25,187 bases of DNA from Candidatus Bathyarchaeota archaeon (GTDB lineage: Archaea; Thermoproteota; Bathyarchaeia; 40CM-2-53-6; FEN-987): assembly GCA_022865625.1 (NCBI GenBank), contig JALHTB010000056.1, forward strand, positions 1 through 25,187, written 5' to 3'. Positions 1 through 7,213 of the stretch are shown in pieces. Every line of letters begins with the position of its first letter. The stretch's first letter is position 1. A program made the position numbers and the translations under genes. A model generated the notes under the pieces. It was not told the origin of the DNA. It saw only the letters and a program-made list of their open reading frames with translations, and made no database searches.

Positions 1-2220
1 CCCTTCAGGCCATAACACGAGTGGGATATACGTGGATGACGAGCGACCATAATGCGTAATGTTGTCAGACGCGCAAGCGTCGCAACTCGTGACAAGGCCG
101 CCAATGATCCGGTTGCAGTTCTTACAGAACGAGTAGATTCTGGAATATGTGATGAATCTAAGCCCACTCGCCGCTGATTGGTGAGTAAGCGTCAGGAGCA
201 TGTCAGACGCAGTTTTGGGATCTACTGAAACTGTGGCTAGATGGCCCCCTGGAGTCGAAGTCTGCACTAGTCCTTCAATTGCGAGTCTTTCGTCAAGTGA
301 GATCTTTGAAGTCAAGGGCACAGCCGGCAGGTCCGTGTAGAACGGGTAGTTTCGCCCGCCCTGAGCCGACACGGTGCTCTTGCCGTATTGTTCAACGTCA
401 AGTCCAGCTAGTCTAGAGGTGGCGTCATCTCCCGGTCTCTCGGATACCAAGAAGCGCATGCCAAGGTTCTCTGAGGCAACTTCGCTTTGTTTCTTCAGTT
501 CTTGAAGGATCTTCTCCCCGAAGACCAACGAATCCTTCCTCAACTCGCTCCCTGTATGCGCGATGGAGGCTTCATTCAGCCCCAGGGGCGCGATCGCGTA
601 GCTAGCCATCTTCTCTCGGAAGTACGGAGTGCTTTGCCCGGATCCAAACAACAACGGTAGGATGGGTTGCTTCAGGCGATCGATCATGAACTTTCTCTTG
701 ATCTTGAAGGCCTCGAGGATCAGATCAAATGCCCCGGCGATCGACTTCAGGAACCGGTCATCATCTCTTCGCGCTTCATAGGCCATCCTTGGCAAGTTGA
801 GAAAGATCGTTGCCATGCAACCGGTTCTGTAGCAGTCAGACTCCCACTGCTTACCCCAATCATCTGAAAGCCTCAGACCTGTCGCCGTGTAGCAGTCACG
901 TGATCCATTCCGAAGTAATGCTATGTACGGGAGTGCTCGAGCCGCAGCCATGTCATGAGTTCTGACAACGCGGGAGCGAGCATCATCGTCTCTTTCAGTC
1001 GAGTCTCGAAGCTTGAAGATAAGCCTCGGGTTGGCCAGCGGGCTGATGGTGGATTCCTGAGAAGCTGCTTCTAGCAAGGCGTCAAGAATCACTCCTGCTT
1101 CTTCGCGGTAGTCACCATAGATTCCCACGGTCCTTCCTCCCGGGCCGACAGCCTCAATGTTCTCTAGGAACTCGGGTACCGCGTACTCAAGTCCAATAGA
1201 CATCCCGGGCTGACCTGCGCCCGTCGAGAAACTCTGCCCGACCGACGAAAGAAAGAGTTCGAGCGATTCTCTCACTGCGTCCTCAGGTGTATCCTCCACA
1301 TAGGGGGCCAAGAACACGTTGAAGAGATCGAAACCTTGCTCTCCTGAAATCTCCGCTGTTCCAAGACGATAGACATTTTGTATCATTGCCAAGGCGGCGT
1401 TGAAGCTTTGGGGTGGCCTGAAGCCAACAAGCCCATGCTTAAGGAAATATCGGAGATCGTGTTGGACCTCGCTCGGCTTGAGAGGCCAGCTGTCTAGATC
1501 ACATATGTGGATCTGGCCGGAGATGTGTGCGTCAGCTATCTCTCGTGGCAGGCATTCAAGCAGTACGTACTCCCCTATCACAGAGGCTCCGGCAGCCTTC
1601 TGAACATGATCTGTTGCTAGCCCAAGTTCACCTGTGGCACGGAGAAGCTGCGTAACATCGTAAACCGGCATCCCCACGCGGGTCAGCTTGTGCCTGTATT
1701 CCTCGAGCTTCTTCTCAATGAGGATTGCATTCACAAATTCACGAATCAGTGCGGCAGTGAGATAGGACGTTCTAAGCCTGATCAGGCGGTCCTCTGCCTC
1801 TGCCGCTATCTCGTCAGCAAGCTCCTGAGGTACACCGGCTTCCACAACCAGTGACTTCGCAATCTTGCTTCTGTGGAAGTCCTCGATCGCGAGTCGCGAG
1901 GTTCTCACGAACAGCTTGCCGCGTTTCACGCTGACATATTCCTCGAGGTCTCGGGCAAAATGCACTACCATCTCTCCGAGTTCGGTTGTCTCATACTTCT
2001 TCGTGCGCTTGTCAGGGCTGATTAGGCCTGCTTCCGTGAGGCTTTTGAGATGATAGACGAATTTCCCAGCATCGCGTACTGGGTCCAACTTGAGCGATGA
2101 CATGATCTCTGTGTATGGCAACGGGCCTTTCGTTGACAGAAGGCGTAGGATCTGCATGCGCAATGGAGCTGAAACGGCATCGAAGATACCGGCTCCTATT
2201 CTCTCCACAGAACGAAGCAT
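1..2220 (-). CDS. ArsR-like HTH + ATP-cone + class III ribonucleotide reductase-like protein, 3' end outside window
   Basis: The reading frame stays open from ATG at 2220 to the window edge (740 residues, no stop). Residues about 8-85 look like a winged-helix ArsR-type domain, about 105-190 like an ATP-cone (the nucleotide-sensing domain of ribonucleotide reductases), and about 200-740 like anaerobic NrdD: IHICDLD (237-243), QHDLRYFLKHGL (253-264), FNVFLAPYV (300-308) and LNLPRMAY (474-481). A zinc site of the NrdD C-terminal type is visible (C699, C702, C713, C716). However, the segment after it, where NrdD has the glycyl-radical R-V-x-G-Y, reads RSSSTY (726-731). The usual Cys before QHDLR is Glu251. 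It is probably an inactive NrdD paralogue acting as a nucleotide-sensing regulator (inference). A TATA-like stretch 25 nt upstream of the ATG suggests a leaderless transcript. The family assignment is firm; the function is not. Confidence 0.8.
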   Translation of the reverse strand, partial: MLRSVERIGAGIFDAVSAPLRMQILRLLSTKGPLPYTEIMSSLKLDPVRDAGKFVYHLKSLTEAGLISPDKRTKKYETTELGEMVVHFARDLEEYVSVKRGKLFVRTSRLAIEDFHRSKIAKSLVVEAGVPQELADEIAAEAEDRLIRLRTSYLTAALIREFVNAILIEKKLEEYRHKLTRVGMPVYDVTQLLRATGELGLATDHVQKAAGASVIGEYVLLECLPREIADAHISGQIHICDLDSWPLKPSEVQHDLRYFLKHGLVGFRPPQSFNAALAMIQNVYRLGTAEISGEQGFDLFNVFLAPYVEDTPEDAVRESLELFLSSVGQSFSTGAGQPGMSIGLEYAVPEFLENIEAVGPGGRTVGIYGDYREEAGVILDALLEAASQESTISPLANPRLIFKLRDSTERDDDARSRVVRTHDMAAARALPYIALLRNGSRDCYTATGLRLSDDWGKQWESDCYRTGCMATIFLNLPRMAYEARRDDDRFLKSIAGAFDLILEAFKIKRKFMIDRLKQPILPLLFGSGQSTPYFREKMASYAIAPLGLNEASIAHTGSELRKDSLVFGEKILQELKKQSEVASENLGMRFLVSERPGDDATSRLAGLDVEQYGKSTVSAQGGRNYPFYTDLPAVPLTSKISLDERLAIEGLVQTSTPGGHLATVSVDPKTASDMLLTLTHQSAASGLRFITYSRIYSFCKNCNRIIGGLVTSCDACASDNITHYGRSSSTYIPLVLWPEG

Positions 2221-2242
2221 GGCACAACATACGCGCAGGTTG

Positions 2243-2252
2243 GTTTAAAAAA
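2243..2252 (-). promoter_or_regulatory. TATA-like box of the NrdD-like regulator
   Basis: An A/T run (GTTTAAAAAA on the plus strand) lies about 25 nt upstream of the ATG at 2220. That spacing puts the transcription start at or next to the start codon, as in leaderless archaeal mRNAs. Confidence 0.5.
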
Positions 2253-2365
2253 ATGTACTAGTCTGTCAAATCAGCTCCGCAACCGCGCAGAATCATGACG
2301 ATTTGCCCCACCTCTCATTCACCAGGACTGTTGGTATCAGTCGTCAGAGTAGAGTCTCAACGAAC

Positions 2366-2371
2366 GCTTTT
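2366..2371 (+). promoter_or_regulatory. TATA-like box of the uridine phosphorylase gene
   Basis: TTTTAT lies 38 nt upstream of the preferred ATG at 2409. This spacing supports the short form of the protein and argues against a start at 2295, which lies upstream of this promoter. Confidence 0.4.
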
Positions 2372-2408
2372 ATCGTGTAGAGTTCCACGATTAGCGAGGG
2401 GCGAGGAG

Positions 2409-3242
2409 ATGAGTCATAAGCTAGTTTCGGCTGTCCAGCCGGAATCGAGTGAGGGAGTGCAGTATCACATTTCGGCCAAGAAAGGAGAAGTAGGCAGTTA
2501 TGTGTTCTTGCCCGGCGATCCGGACCGTGTTCCAAAAATCGCGGAGTTCTGGGACTCCGCCCACGAAGTGTCCTCGCACAGAGAGTACAGGATCTGGACA
2601 GGAACAGTTGGTGCAACGAAAGTCTCGGCTTGCTCCACCGGTATCGGCTGCCCGGCCACAGCGATCGCCGTAGAAGAGTTGAGCAGGATCGGAGCGAACA
2701 CTTTCATACGCGTAGGCTCGTGTGGTTCGTTGATTCCCGAGCTTGACTGCGGGGACATTGCCATATCTACTGGTGCTGTTCGGCTTGACGGCACCAGCAA
2801 GCAATACGTCGAGGCAGAGTATCCCGCTGCTGCAAGTTATGACGTTACCCTCGCGCTGATCGAAGCAGCAGAGAAACTCGGCAAGAAGTACCGCGCCGGA
2901 TACACGGCTTCCTCCGATAGCTTCTACGTAGGCCAAGGCCGCCCGGGCCTTGAGGGCTATCTTCCTCCACATGCTGAGAAGATCGTTGAGCAACTTCGGA
3001 GACAGCACGTTATCACGATGGAGATGGAAGCGTCTACCGTCTTCACCCTAGCAGGACTCTATGGGCTCCGAGGTGGCTGCATTCTTGCTGTGTACGCCAA
3101 CCGGGTCATGAACAAGTTCGAAGTCAAAGGCGAAAAGGATGTGTGCAAAGTAGCTGTTGAAGCCGTTCGAATCCTGAGCAAGTGGGACTCCGATCGGCAG
3201 AAGGCTGGGAAGAGGCACTGGTCGCCAGGTCTCAGCTATTGA
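2409..3242 (+). CDS. udp: Uridine phosphorylase (nucleoside phosphorylase-I family)
   Basis: Predicted to split uridine with phosphate into uracil and ribose-1-phosphate in pyrimidine salvage. Family marks seen: the phosphate-binding LPGDPDRVPKIA near the N-terminus, STGIGCPATAIAVEEL, RVGSCGSL, and MEMEAST, whose Met-Glu pair contacts the ribose in this family. The ATG at 2409 is chosen because GAGGAG stands directly before it, a TATA-like box lies 38 nt upstream, and the extra 38 residues from an upstream start at 2295 resemble nothing. The resulting 277 residues are close to the usual length. The stop overlaps the convergent HAD gene by 7 bp. Purine specificity cannot be excluded, but the GDPDR and MEMEAS context fits the uridine branch. 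Confidence 0.88.
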   Translation: MSHKLVSAVQPESSEGVQYHISAKKGEVGSYVFLPGDPDRVPKIAEFWDSAHEVSSHREYRIWTGTVGATKVSACSTGIGCPATAIAVEELSRIGANTFIRVGSCGSLIPELDCGDIAISTGAVRLDGTSKQYVEAEYPAAASYDVTLALIEAAEKLGKKYRAGYTASSDSFYVGQGRPGLEGYLPPHAEKIVEQLRRQHVITMEMEASTVFTLAGLYGLRGGCILAVYANRVMNKFEVKGEKDVCKVAVEAVRILSKWDSDRQKAGKRHWSPGLSY

Positions 3243-3940
3243 CCTGTCCTTGGCACATGTGAGTGCAACCGCTGTTCTCGCTGAGAAAGGAAATCCGGCC
3301 AAATGATTCGCCGCAACTCGCGCAGACTCCTGATCCTGTAGTCGGGTTCGACTCTCAGATTGGATTGCGCCGCGATAGGCTGCACAACGAGAACCGTCTG
3401 TGAGCCAGCTGCTTTGCCTGCTTCGATGTCGTACCTGCTGTCTCCGACGTACATACTCTCCTTCGGGGCCACTCCCAATTTCCTTATCGCAGCTATCACA
3501 AGTGCAGGATCCGGCTTTCCGGCTTCAACTTCATCGATTCCGACGACTGTGTCGAGCAGTGAATCCATTCCATAGTATCTGAGTGCCTTCGATATCCTCT
3601 CGATGCTATTCGATGAGGCGACAGCTGTTCTCACTCCTTTGCCTTTCAGAATCTGGAGGGTATCGACAGCTCCGTGGCATGGTTTCACCTCTATGCGCCA
3701 CGCGTCCTCAAAGAGCCGGCTCTTCAGTTCCACGAGTCGCATCACAGTCTGCTCGCCGCGGTCTGAAACAAGTGCCCTGGCGATGTCAACCGTCTTCAAG
3801 CCAAGTCTATCAACAACTTCCTGGTCTAGGACTTGTAGACCAAGATTCTTCATTGCAGTCCGCCACGATTGGAGGTGAACCCAATTCGAATCGATCAATG
3901 TTCCATCGAGATCGAAGACGACAGCTTTGATTGTGGTCAT
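3236..3940 (-). CDS. HAD-superfamily phosphatase (phosphoglycolate phosphatase/beta-phosphoglucomutase-like)
   Basis: A Rossmann-fold hydrolase with all four HAD motifs: VVFDLDGTLIDS at residues 8-19 (nucleophile D10 and acid D12), VASSNS (motif II), the Lys of GKPDP (motif III) and YVGDSRYDIEAGKAAG (motif IV). A helical cap sits between motifs I and II, so it is a type-C1-cap enzyme acting on small phosphorylated metabolites; the substrate is not readable. I place the start at the ATG at 3940, immediately before the first beta strand; a longer frame reaches 4006 but adds 22 atypical residues. It is convergent with uridine phosphorylase, overlapping by 7 bp. The pairing may be chance, although a sugar-phosphate phosphatase could act on ribose phosphates released next door. 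Confidence 0.82.
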   Translation of the reverse strand: MTTIKAVVFDLDGTLIDSNWVHLQSWRTAMKNLGLQVLDQEVVDRLGLKTVDIARALVSDRGEQTVMRLVELKSRLFEDAWRIEVKPCHGAVDTLQILKGKGVRTAVASSNSIERISKALRYYGMDSLLDTVVGIDEVEAGKPDPALVIAAIRKLGVAPKESMYVGDSRYDIEAGKAAGSQTVLVVQPIAAQSNLRVEPDYRIRSLRELRRIIWPDFLSQREQRLHSHVPRTGQ

Positions 3941-4042
3941 TGCGTTCAAGCCCGCACGTGGTTCTCTTTGGCTCACTGTGGGCATCACTTGCCTAATGGA
4001 ATGCACTGCTCCGCGATTATGGGAGGAGCTCCGACGAGCAAA

Positions 4043-4053
4043 GAACTTAAAGA
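4043..4053 (+). promoter_or_regulatory. TATA-like box of the tRNA-Glu gene
   Basis: The AACTTAAAGAC region centres about 30 nt before the first base of the tRNA (4079), typical archaeal promoter spacing. Confidence 0.55.
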
Positions 4054-4101
4054 CTCATTCGGTCGCTTTCGCCGTGGTGCTCCGGTGGTGTAGCCCGGTT
4101 A

Positions 4102-4115
4102 GCGCCTAGGCCGAT
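4102..4115 (+). other. tRNA-Glu intron 1, D-loop, 14 nt
   Basis: Helix CGGT (4096-4099) with GCCG (4110-4113, one G-U pair), bulges TAG (4100-4102) and ATA (4114-4116). Splicing gives the D loop AGCCCGGTTAA and D stem GTGT/GCAT, at about tRNA position 20b/21. There is almost no internal helix, only a 7-nt loop, so this is the weakest of the four. A 15-nt version would also leave a usable D arm. Confidence 0.55.
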
Positions 4116-4129
4116 AGCATAGCGGCCTT

Positions 4130-4156
4130 ATCCGTCCGGAACACGGCGGAGGCCAC
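4130..4156 (+). other. tRNA-Glu intron 2, anticodon loop, 27 nt
   Basis: Central helix GGCC (4124-4127) with GGCC (4151-4154), 3-nt bulges TTA (4128-4130) and ACT (4155-4157), and a 6-bp inner stem 4131-4136/4145-4150. Cutting after the second bulge base joins CTT to TCGA. It lies inside the anticodon (34/35), so the exact cut decides between UUC and CUC. Confidence 0.7.
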
Positions 4157-4175
4157 TCGAGCCGTTGATCGCGGG

Positions 4176-4199
4176 AGATCGCTCTAAACGATCCGCGAA
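4176..4199 (+). other. tRNA-Glu intron 3, T arm (53/54), 24 nt
   Basis: Central helix CGCG (4170-4173) with CGCG (4194-4197), bulges GGA (4174-4176) and AAT (4198-4200), and a 5-bp inner stem GATCG (4177-4181)/CGATC (4189-4193) with a 7-nt loop. Splicing joins the end of the T stem, GCGGG, to TTCGAA. Confidence 0.75.
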
Positions 4200-4205
4200 T
4201 TCGAA

Positions 4206-4228
4206 AACGAGAAAACCCTCGCCGAAAG
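4206..4228 (+). other. tRNA-Glu intron 4, T loop (59/60), 23 nt
   Basis: Exon helix GCGGG/CCCGC (the T stem, complete once intron 3 is out), central helix TTCG (4200-4203) with CGAA (4223-4226), bulges AAA (4204-4206) and AGT (4227-4229), and inner stem CGAG (4208-4211)/CTCG (4218-4221). The T stem exists only after intron 3 is removed, so splicing order may matter. Confidence 0.72.
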
Positions 4229-4259
4229 TCCCGCCCGGAGCACCAATTGATCCAATCAC

Positions 4260-4274
4260 CGCCTCGTTGAGGCG
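4260..4274. terminator. Short GC hairpin after the tRNA and after the M49 peptidase gene
   Basis: CGCCTC-GTT-GAGGCG is a perfect 6-bp stem with a 3-nt loop, 15 nt past the tRNA CCA and 52 nt past the end of the convergent peptidase gene. There is no long T tract. A role in ending one or both transcripts is a guess. Confidence 0.35.
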
Positions 4275-4325
4275 AGGTTCTATCCTAGCTGCTGATGTCA
4301 CGGTGGCAGTTCAATATTTCAGTGG

Positions 4326-6281
4326 TCACAATGGTCTCTTTTGCTTCCAGAGACGAAGGTGGAGCTCCGTTAGGCTCTCAGGGTAATACGGTCTTATGTC
4401 TGTGATTCTTCCTCTTCGATCATGAATCGGCTGTAGAATCGGCATGATGAAGGCTGCTTTCCTCGGGAGGTTGATTTGTTTGCATCGCTCCACCACTTGG
4501 TCACGCCATGCAGTATTGAGTCCGATTGCATGTTTGTTGACGAGGTCCCTTACTGCGTCATAGTCTCCTTCGGCCTTTATTCGCATGAGTTCTGCCAGCA
4601 GCTCTCCAACGGCGTCGCGCATTCCCTCGTAGCTCTTCACGACAAGGTATGTCTTCGCGGCTTTCTCAATCGGCTGAATCGAACCGTTTCTCTGAGCTGC
4701 ATAGTCAATGACTAGCTGAGTTCCTCGGTCATGGTCTTCCTCGATCGTCGTCGAGTTCGGGTATCTATTGAGCATGACCAGACCTGACCGTGCATAGGCG
4801 TCATATCCGGCCCTTGCGACTTCTTGGTAGTCCTGGACACCGATCTCGGCGAGCTTCGGATCCCAATAGTTCCACAAGGCTACGAGATCTGCCCGGCACT
4901 CCTCCAATGTGGAGTAGTACTCCTTCAGATAGACATGAGGATCTTCCTTGATTTTCTCGCTCACCTTTCCGGAGCCATGGCCAACGATCTCATGCAAAGC
5001 AACAAGCAGGTCCCTAGCTTTCACTCTGTACTTTGCAGCTCTCTCGCGTTCCTCCTCAGAGGCAGAGAACTCGATCGCTGCGCGTTCGCCTATCGCTGCG
5101 GTTGCGGCGCTCATGATGTTGTTTAGTAGGACGCTCTTGGCGCCATATCTTTCTCTGATTGCTTGCTCATTTGGTAGGTTGATCCCACTTGGGCACAATG
5201 GTCCCGCATCTCCTGTGGCAACTAGGACGTTGATCGCATTGGCGACAGGAGGCTCGAAATCACGCTTTTTGTACTCGTCCTTCCAGGGTGCACGCGACTC
5301 AAAGTACTGGGCATTCTTGGCGAGGCTGTGCATGAGCTTGGTGGCTTCCGGATCCACGAATGAAACAAGCGTCTCGTAGGTGCCTTTCCCACTTCTTGGA
5401 TCCAAGTAGGTCTCAATGAAGCCCGAGATCATGTCAACTGTCGGATTCGTTTTGACCCAGGCTATATTGTAGTCCAACCAGTCCCTCTCACGGCCGGTTC
5501 TGTAGAAGCGAATAAGTTTCCTAAGTACGGCTCTTTGCCCTGGATCGGCGTACCGAATCGCAGTTTCAATGCAAGAGATCATTCTTTTGAGCTGTTTTGC
5601 ATAGCGACCCGATGGAATTCCCTCCCTTGGCGCCCCGGCCCTATAGGGCTGCTCCATGATTCTCCTGCCAATCTTGGCAAGACGAGAGTTGAGTCTAAAC
5701 CGTTCCCTCACGGACTCCACTTCTTGCAGGGTCAGGTTCTCATAGAAATTGACGCTACTCGCTGTGATCATGTCCCGACCTGGCGGGGGATTCTTCATCG
5801 TCAGCACAGGTTTGTAGTCAGGGTTGAAGATAGGCTCACGGAGGCTCTCCATTTCCTGGTTCAGTCGTCTCTTGTTCCGCAGACCGAACCTTGCTCCTGC
5901 TGTCCAAGCTCTGGACACGACATCTTGTAGCTGCTCGAATGTGAACTCTGGTGTGAACTTGCGGTAGCTATCCATGTCATAGTAGCCGTGATGAATCCAG
6001 ACGAGTTTGACATAGTCTGATATCTTCGCTCTGAGGCTGGGCTCAATATCATCGAGATTAGCAATCAGATGACTGAGGAAATTGGTGAGTCTCAGGCCGT
6101 AGGACGATATCTGGTCTGTGTAGATCTCGTCCCCTGCGATGCCTGCTTGGGCCAAGTAGTATGCTAGCAATCGTTGCTTCGGGTCAAGCTTCTCGAAGCC
6201 GTCAGCATAGAATGAGACGACTGCAATTGACCCGATCTGTTCTCTGAGATATCGCCGATCCGTGGAGTCATGTGATCTCAT
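4326..6281 (-). CDS. M49-family zinc metallopeptidase (dipeptidyl peptidase III-like)
   Basis: The C-terminal half has the zinc motif HEIVGHGSGK (H, E, H of HExxGH) and EECRADLVALW, whose Glu is the third zinc ligand in family M49 (dipeptidyl peptidase III). This family releases dipeptides from the N-termini of short peptides, usually in the cytoplasm; no signal peptide or membrane segment is visible. The frame is open back to 6572, but I start at the ATG at 6281. It is preceded by a strong GAGAGG ribosome-binding site, and the upstream 97 residues are low-quality sequence that would run through the palindromic intergenic region. The resulting 651 residues are normal for the family. It is divergent from nicotinamidase, sharing a promoter region with two palindromes. 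Confidence 0.88.
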   Translation of the reverse strand: MRSHDSTDRRYLREQIGSIAVVSFYADGFEKLDPKQRLLAYYLAQAGIAGDEIYTDQISSYGLRLTNFLSHLIANLDDIEPSLRAKISDYVKLVWIHHGYYDMDSYRKFTPEFTFEQLQDVVSRAWTAGARFGLRNKRRLNQEMESLREPIFNPDYKPVLTMKNPPPGRDMITASSVNFYENLTLQEVESVRERFRLNSRLAKIGRRIMEQPYRAGAPREGIPSGRYAKQLKRMISCIETAIRYADPGQRAVLRKLIRFYRTGRERDWLDYNIAWVKTNPTVDMISGFIETYLDPRSGKGTYETLVSFVDPEATKLMHSLAKNAQYFESRAPWKDEYKKRDFEPPVANAINVLVATGDAGPLCPSGINLPNEQAIRERYGAKSVLLNNIMSAATAAIGERAAIEFSASEEERERAAKYRVKARDLLVALHEIVGHGSGKVSEKIKEDPHVYLKEYYSTLEECRADLVALWNYWDPKLAEIGVQDYQEVARAGYDAYARSGLVMLNRYPNSTTIEEDHDRGTQLVIDYAAQRNGSIQPIEKAAKTYLVVKSYEGMRDAVGELLAELMRIKAEGDYDAVRDLVNKHAIGLNTAWRDQVVERCKQINLPRKAAFIMPILQPIHDRRGRITDIRPYYPESLTELHLRLWKQKRPL

Positions 6282-6385
6282 CGGTTTCCTCTCCCGAATC
6301 CAGTGAGATGTGAGCTCACTTGCTTTCTGAGTACATATTGGTTTTCTGGAGAGGTGGTCGCTGTGGGGCTTTCGGAGCAATCCTT

Positions 6386-6403
6386 TTTGGTCATTTGACC
6401 AAA
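6386..6403. promoter_or_regulatory. Perfect palindrome, candidate operator 1
   Basis: TTTGGTCA-TT-TGACCAAA: 8-base arms and a 2-base centre, in the 151-bp space between the divergent peptidase (6281) and nicotinamidase (6433) starts. This is the size and symmetry expected of a dimeric winged-helix repressor site. No regulator is named. Confidence 0.6.
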
Positions 6404-6419
6404 TGTCCAACAGTGGACA
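6404..6419. promoter_or_regulatory. Perfect palindrome, candidate operator 2
   Basis: TGTCCA-ACAG-TGGACA directly abuts the first palindrome; the two centres are 17 bp apart. It ends 13 bp before the nicotinamidase GTG, so it could block transcription or act on a short leader. Confidence 0.5.
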
Positions 6420-6432
6420 GGTGCTCTGACTG

Positions 6433-7107
6433 GTGCAGCTCGAGAAGCTAGATCTCGCCGGGAGTGTCAGGATAAAGGATACGGATGCGCTCGTCATCGT
6501 CGATATCCAGAACGATTTCATGCCATCTGGTGCCTTAGGAGTGAGGAACGCGGACGAAATAGTCGCTCCCATAAACCACTTGGCCGAGGAGTTTCATAGT
6601 CATGAGAATACCGTTGTCATGGCCCAAGACTGGCATCCTGCAGGCCATCTCTCGTTTGCGAGTAGCCACGGTCTGAAGCCGTTTGATCAGTACGAATGTG
6701 CCGGGATAGGACCGGTTCTATGGCCTGATCATTGCGTTCAGGGATCGTTCGGAGCAGAGTTCCACCCCCAGCTGCAAGTCAAACTCGCCAATGCGATTGT
6801 CCGGAAGGGCTACCATCCAAGGGTTGACAGCTACTCAACATTCATTGAGAATGACAAGAGAACGCACACGGGCCTCTCAGGGTATCTCAGGACACTGGGA
6901 AAGGAGCGCATATTCCTCTGCGGGCTCGCATTGGACTATTGCGTCTTCTATTCGGCCGTGGACGGTAGAGATCTGGGCTTCGAGATAGTTGTACCGATAG
7001 ACCTGACAAAGGCTATTGATTCACCGCCAGGTCACCTGCCCAATGCACTGGACATTATGGTGAAAAAGAAGGTGCGATTCACCAAGTCATCGGACATAGT
7101 GGCTTGA
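6433..7107 (+). CDS. pncA: Nicotinamidase (isochorismatase-like hydrolase family)
   Basis: Predicted to hydrolyse nicotinamide to nicotinate and ammonia for NAD salvage. The Asp-Lys-Cys triad is visible: D24 in VIVDIQNDF, K125 in VRKG, and C170 in LALDYCV. The metal-binding motif QDWHPAGH supplies D66, H68 and H72, and WPDHCVQGSFGAEFH is the usual substrate-side segment. These together separate nicotinamidase from plain isochorismatases. Length 224 residues, slightly longer than bacterial PncA owing to an N-terminal extension. Start is GTG at 6433; in-frame stops upstream exclude a longer form. The two palindromes just upstream suggest repression, perhaps shared with the divergent peptidase. 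Confidence 0.9.
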   Translation: MQLEKLDLAGSVRIKDTDALVIVDIQNDFMPSGALGVRNADEIVAPINHLAEEFHSHENTVVMAQDWHPAGHLSFASSHGLKPFDQYECAGIGPVLWPDHCVQGSFGAEFHPQLQVKLANAIVRKGYHPRVDSYSTFIENDKRTHTGLSGYLRTLGKERIFLCGLALDYCVFYSAVDGRDLGFEIVVPIDLTKAIDSPPGHLPNALDIMVKKKVRFTKSSDIVA

Positions 7108-7161
7108 TCTCCGGAGGTCAGAAGTCACATCTGGCTAGGGACAAGAGCGTGCAACGCGTTG

Positions 7162-7212
7162 TCCTCGGAATCTGGCGTTGCCTTTCTCAACAGGGCGCGC
7201 TCTTTCCGAGGA
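7162..7212. repeat. Long-range inverted repeat upstream of the ribosomal protein promoter
   Basis: TCCTCGGAA (7162-7170) and TTCCGAGGA (7204-7212) are perfect 9-base complements around a 33-nt interior containing a small GTTG/CAAC stem. A palindrome CAACGCGTTG (7152-7161) abuts it on the left. The right arm touches the TATA-like box of the L44e cluster. It could be a terminator for pncA, an operator or a small RNA; nothing decides. Confidence 0.45.
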
Positions 7213-7213
7213 A

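Larger units (their letters stand above)
4079..4245 (+). tRNA. tRNA-Glu (probable anticodon UUC) interrupted by four introns, CCA encoded
   Basis: The ends form a perfect acceptor stem, GCTCCGG (4079-4085) with CCGGAGC (4235-4241), followed by ACCA. Removing 4102-4115, 4130-4156, 4176-4199 and 4206-4228 leaves 79 nt with a normal cloverleaf. The D stem is GTGT/GCAT and the D loop contains GG. The anticodon stem is GCGGC/GCCGT with loop CTTTCGA, the variable loop is TGATC, and the T stem GCGGG/CCCGC carries the canonical loop TTCGAAT. The body matches archaeal tRNA-Glu as I remember it (GCTCCGGTGGTGTAG start). Each junction fits a bulge-helix-bulge pattern with 3-nt bulges cut after the second base. 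Shifting the second intron by one base would read CUC, also Glu. Intron borders are inferred from folding by hand; 1-2 nt errors are possible, most of all for intron 1. Confidence 0.85.

Noticed and set aside
2295..2408. Longer uridine phosphorylase start.
   Set aside because: It would begin upstream of the TATA-like box and adds sequence unlike the family.
2421..3008. A 195-residue antisense frame within uridine phosphorylase.
   Set aside because: No family resemblance; the opposite strand encodes a full set of nucleoside phosphorylase motifs.
6282..6572. N-terminal extension of the M49 peptidase by 97 residues.
   Set aside because: It has no family similarity, crosses the palindromes and the start of pncA, and a strong ribosome-binding site precedes the ATG at 6281.
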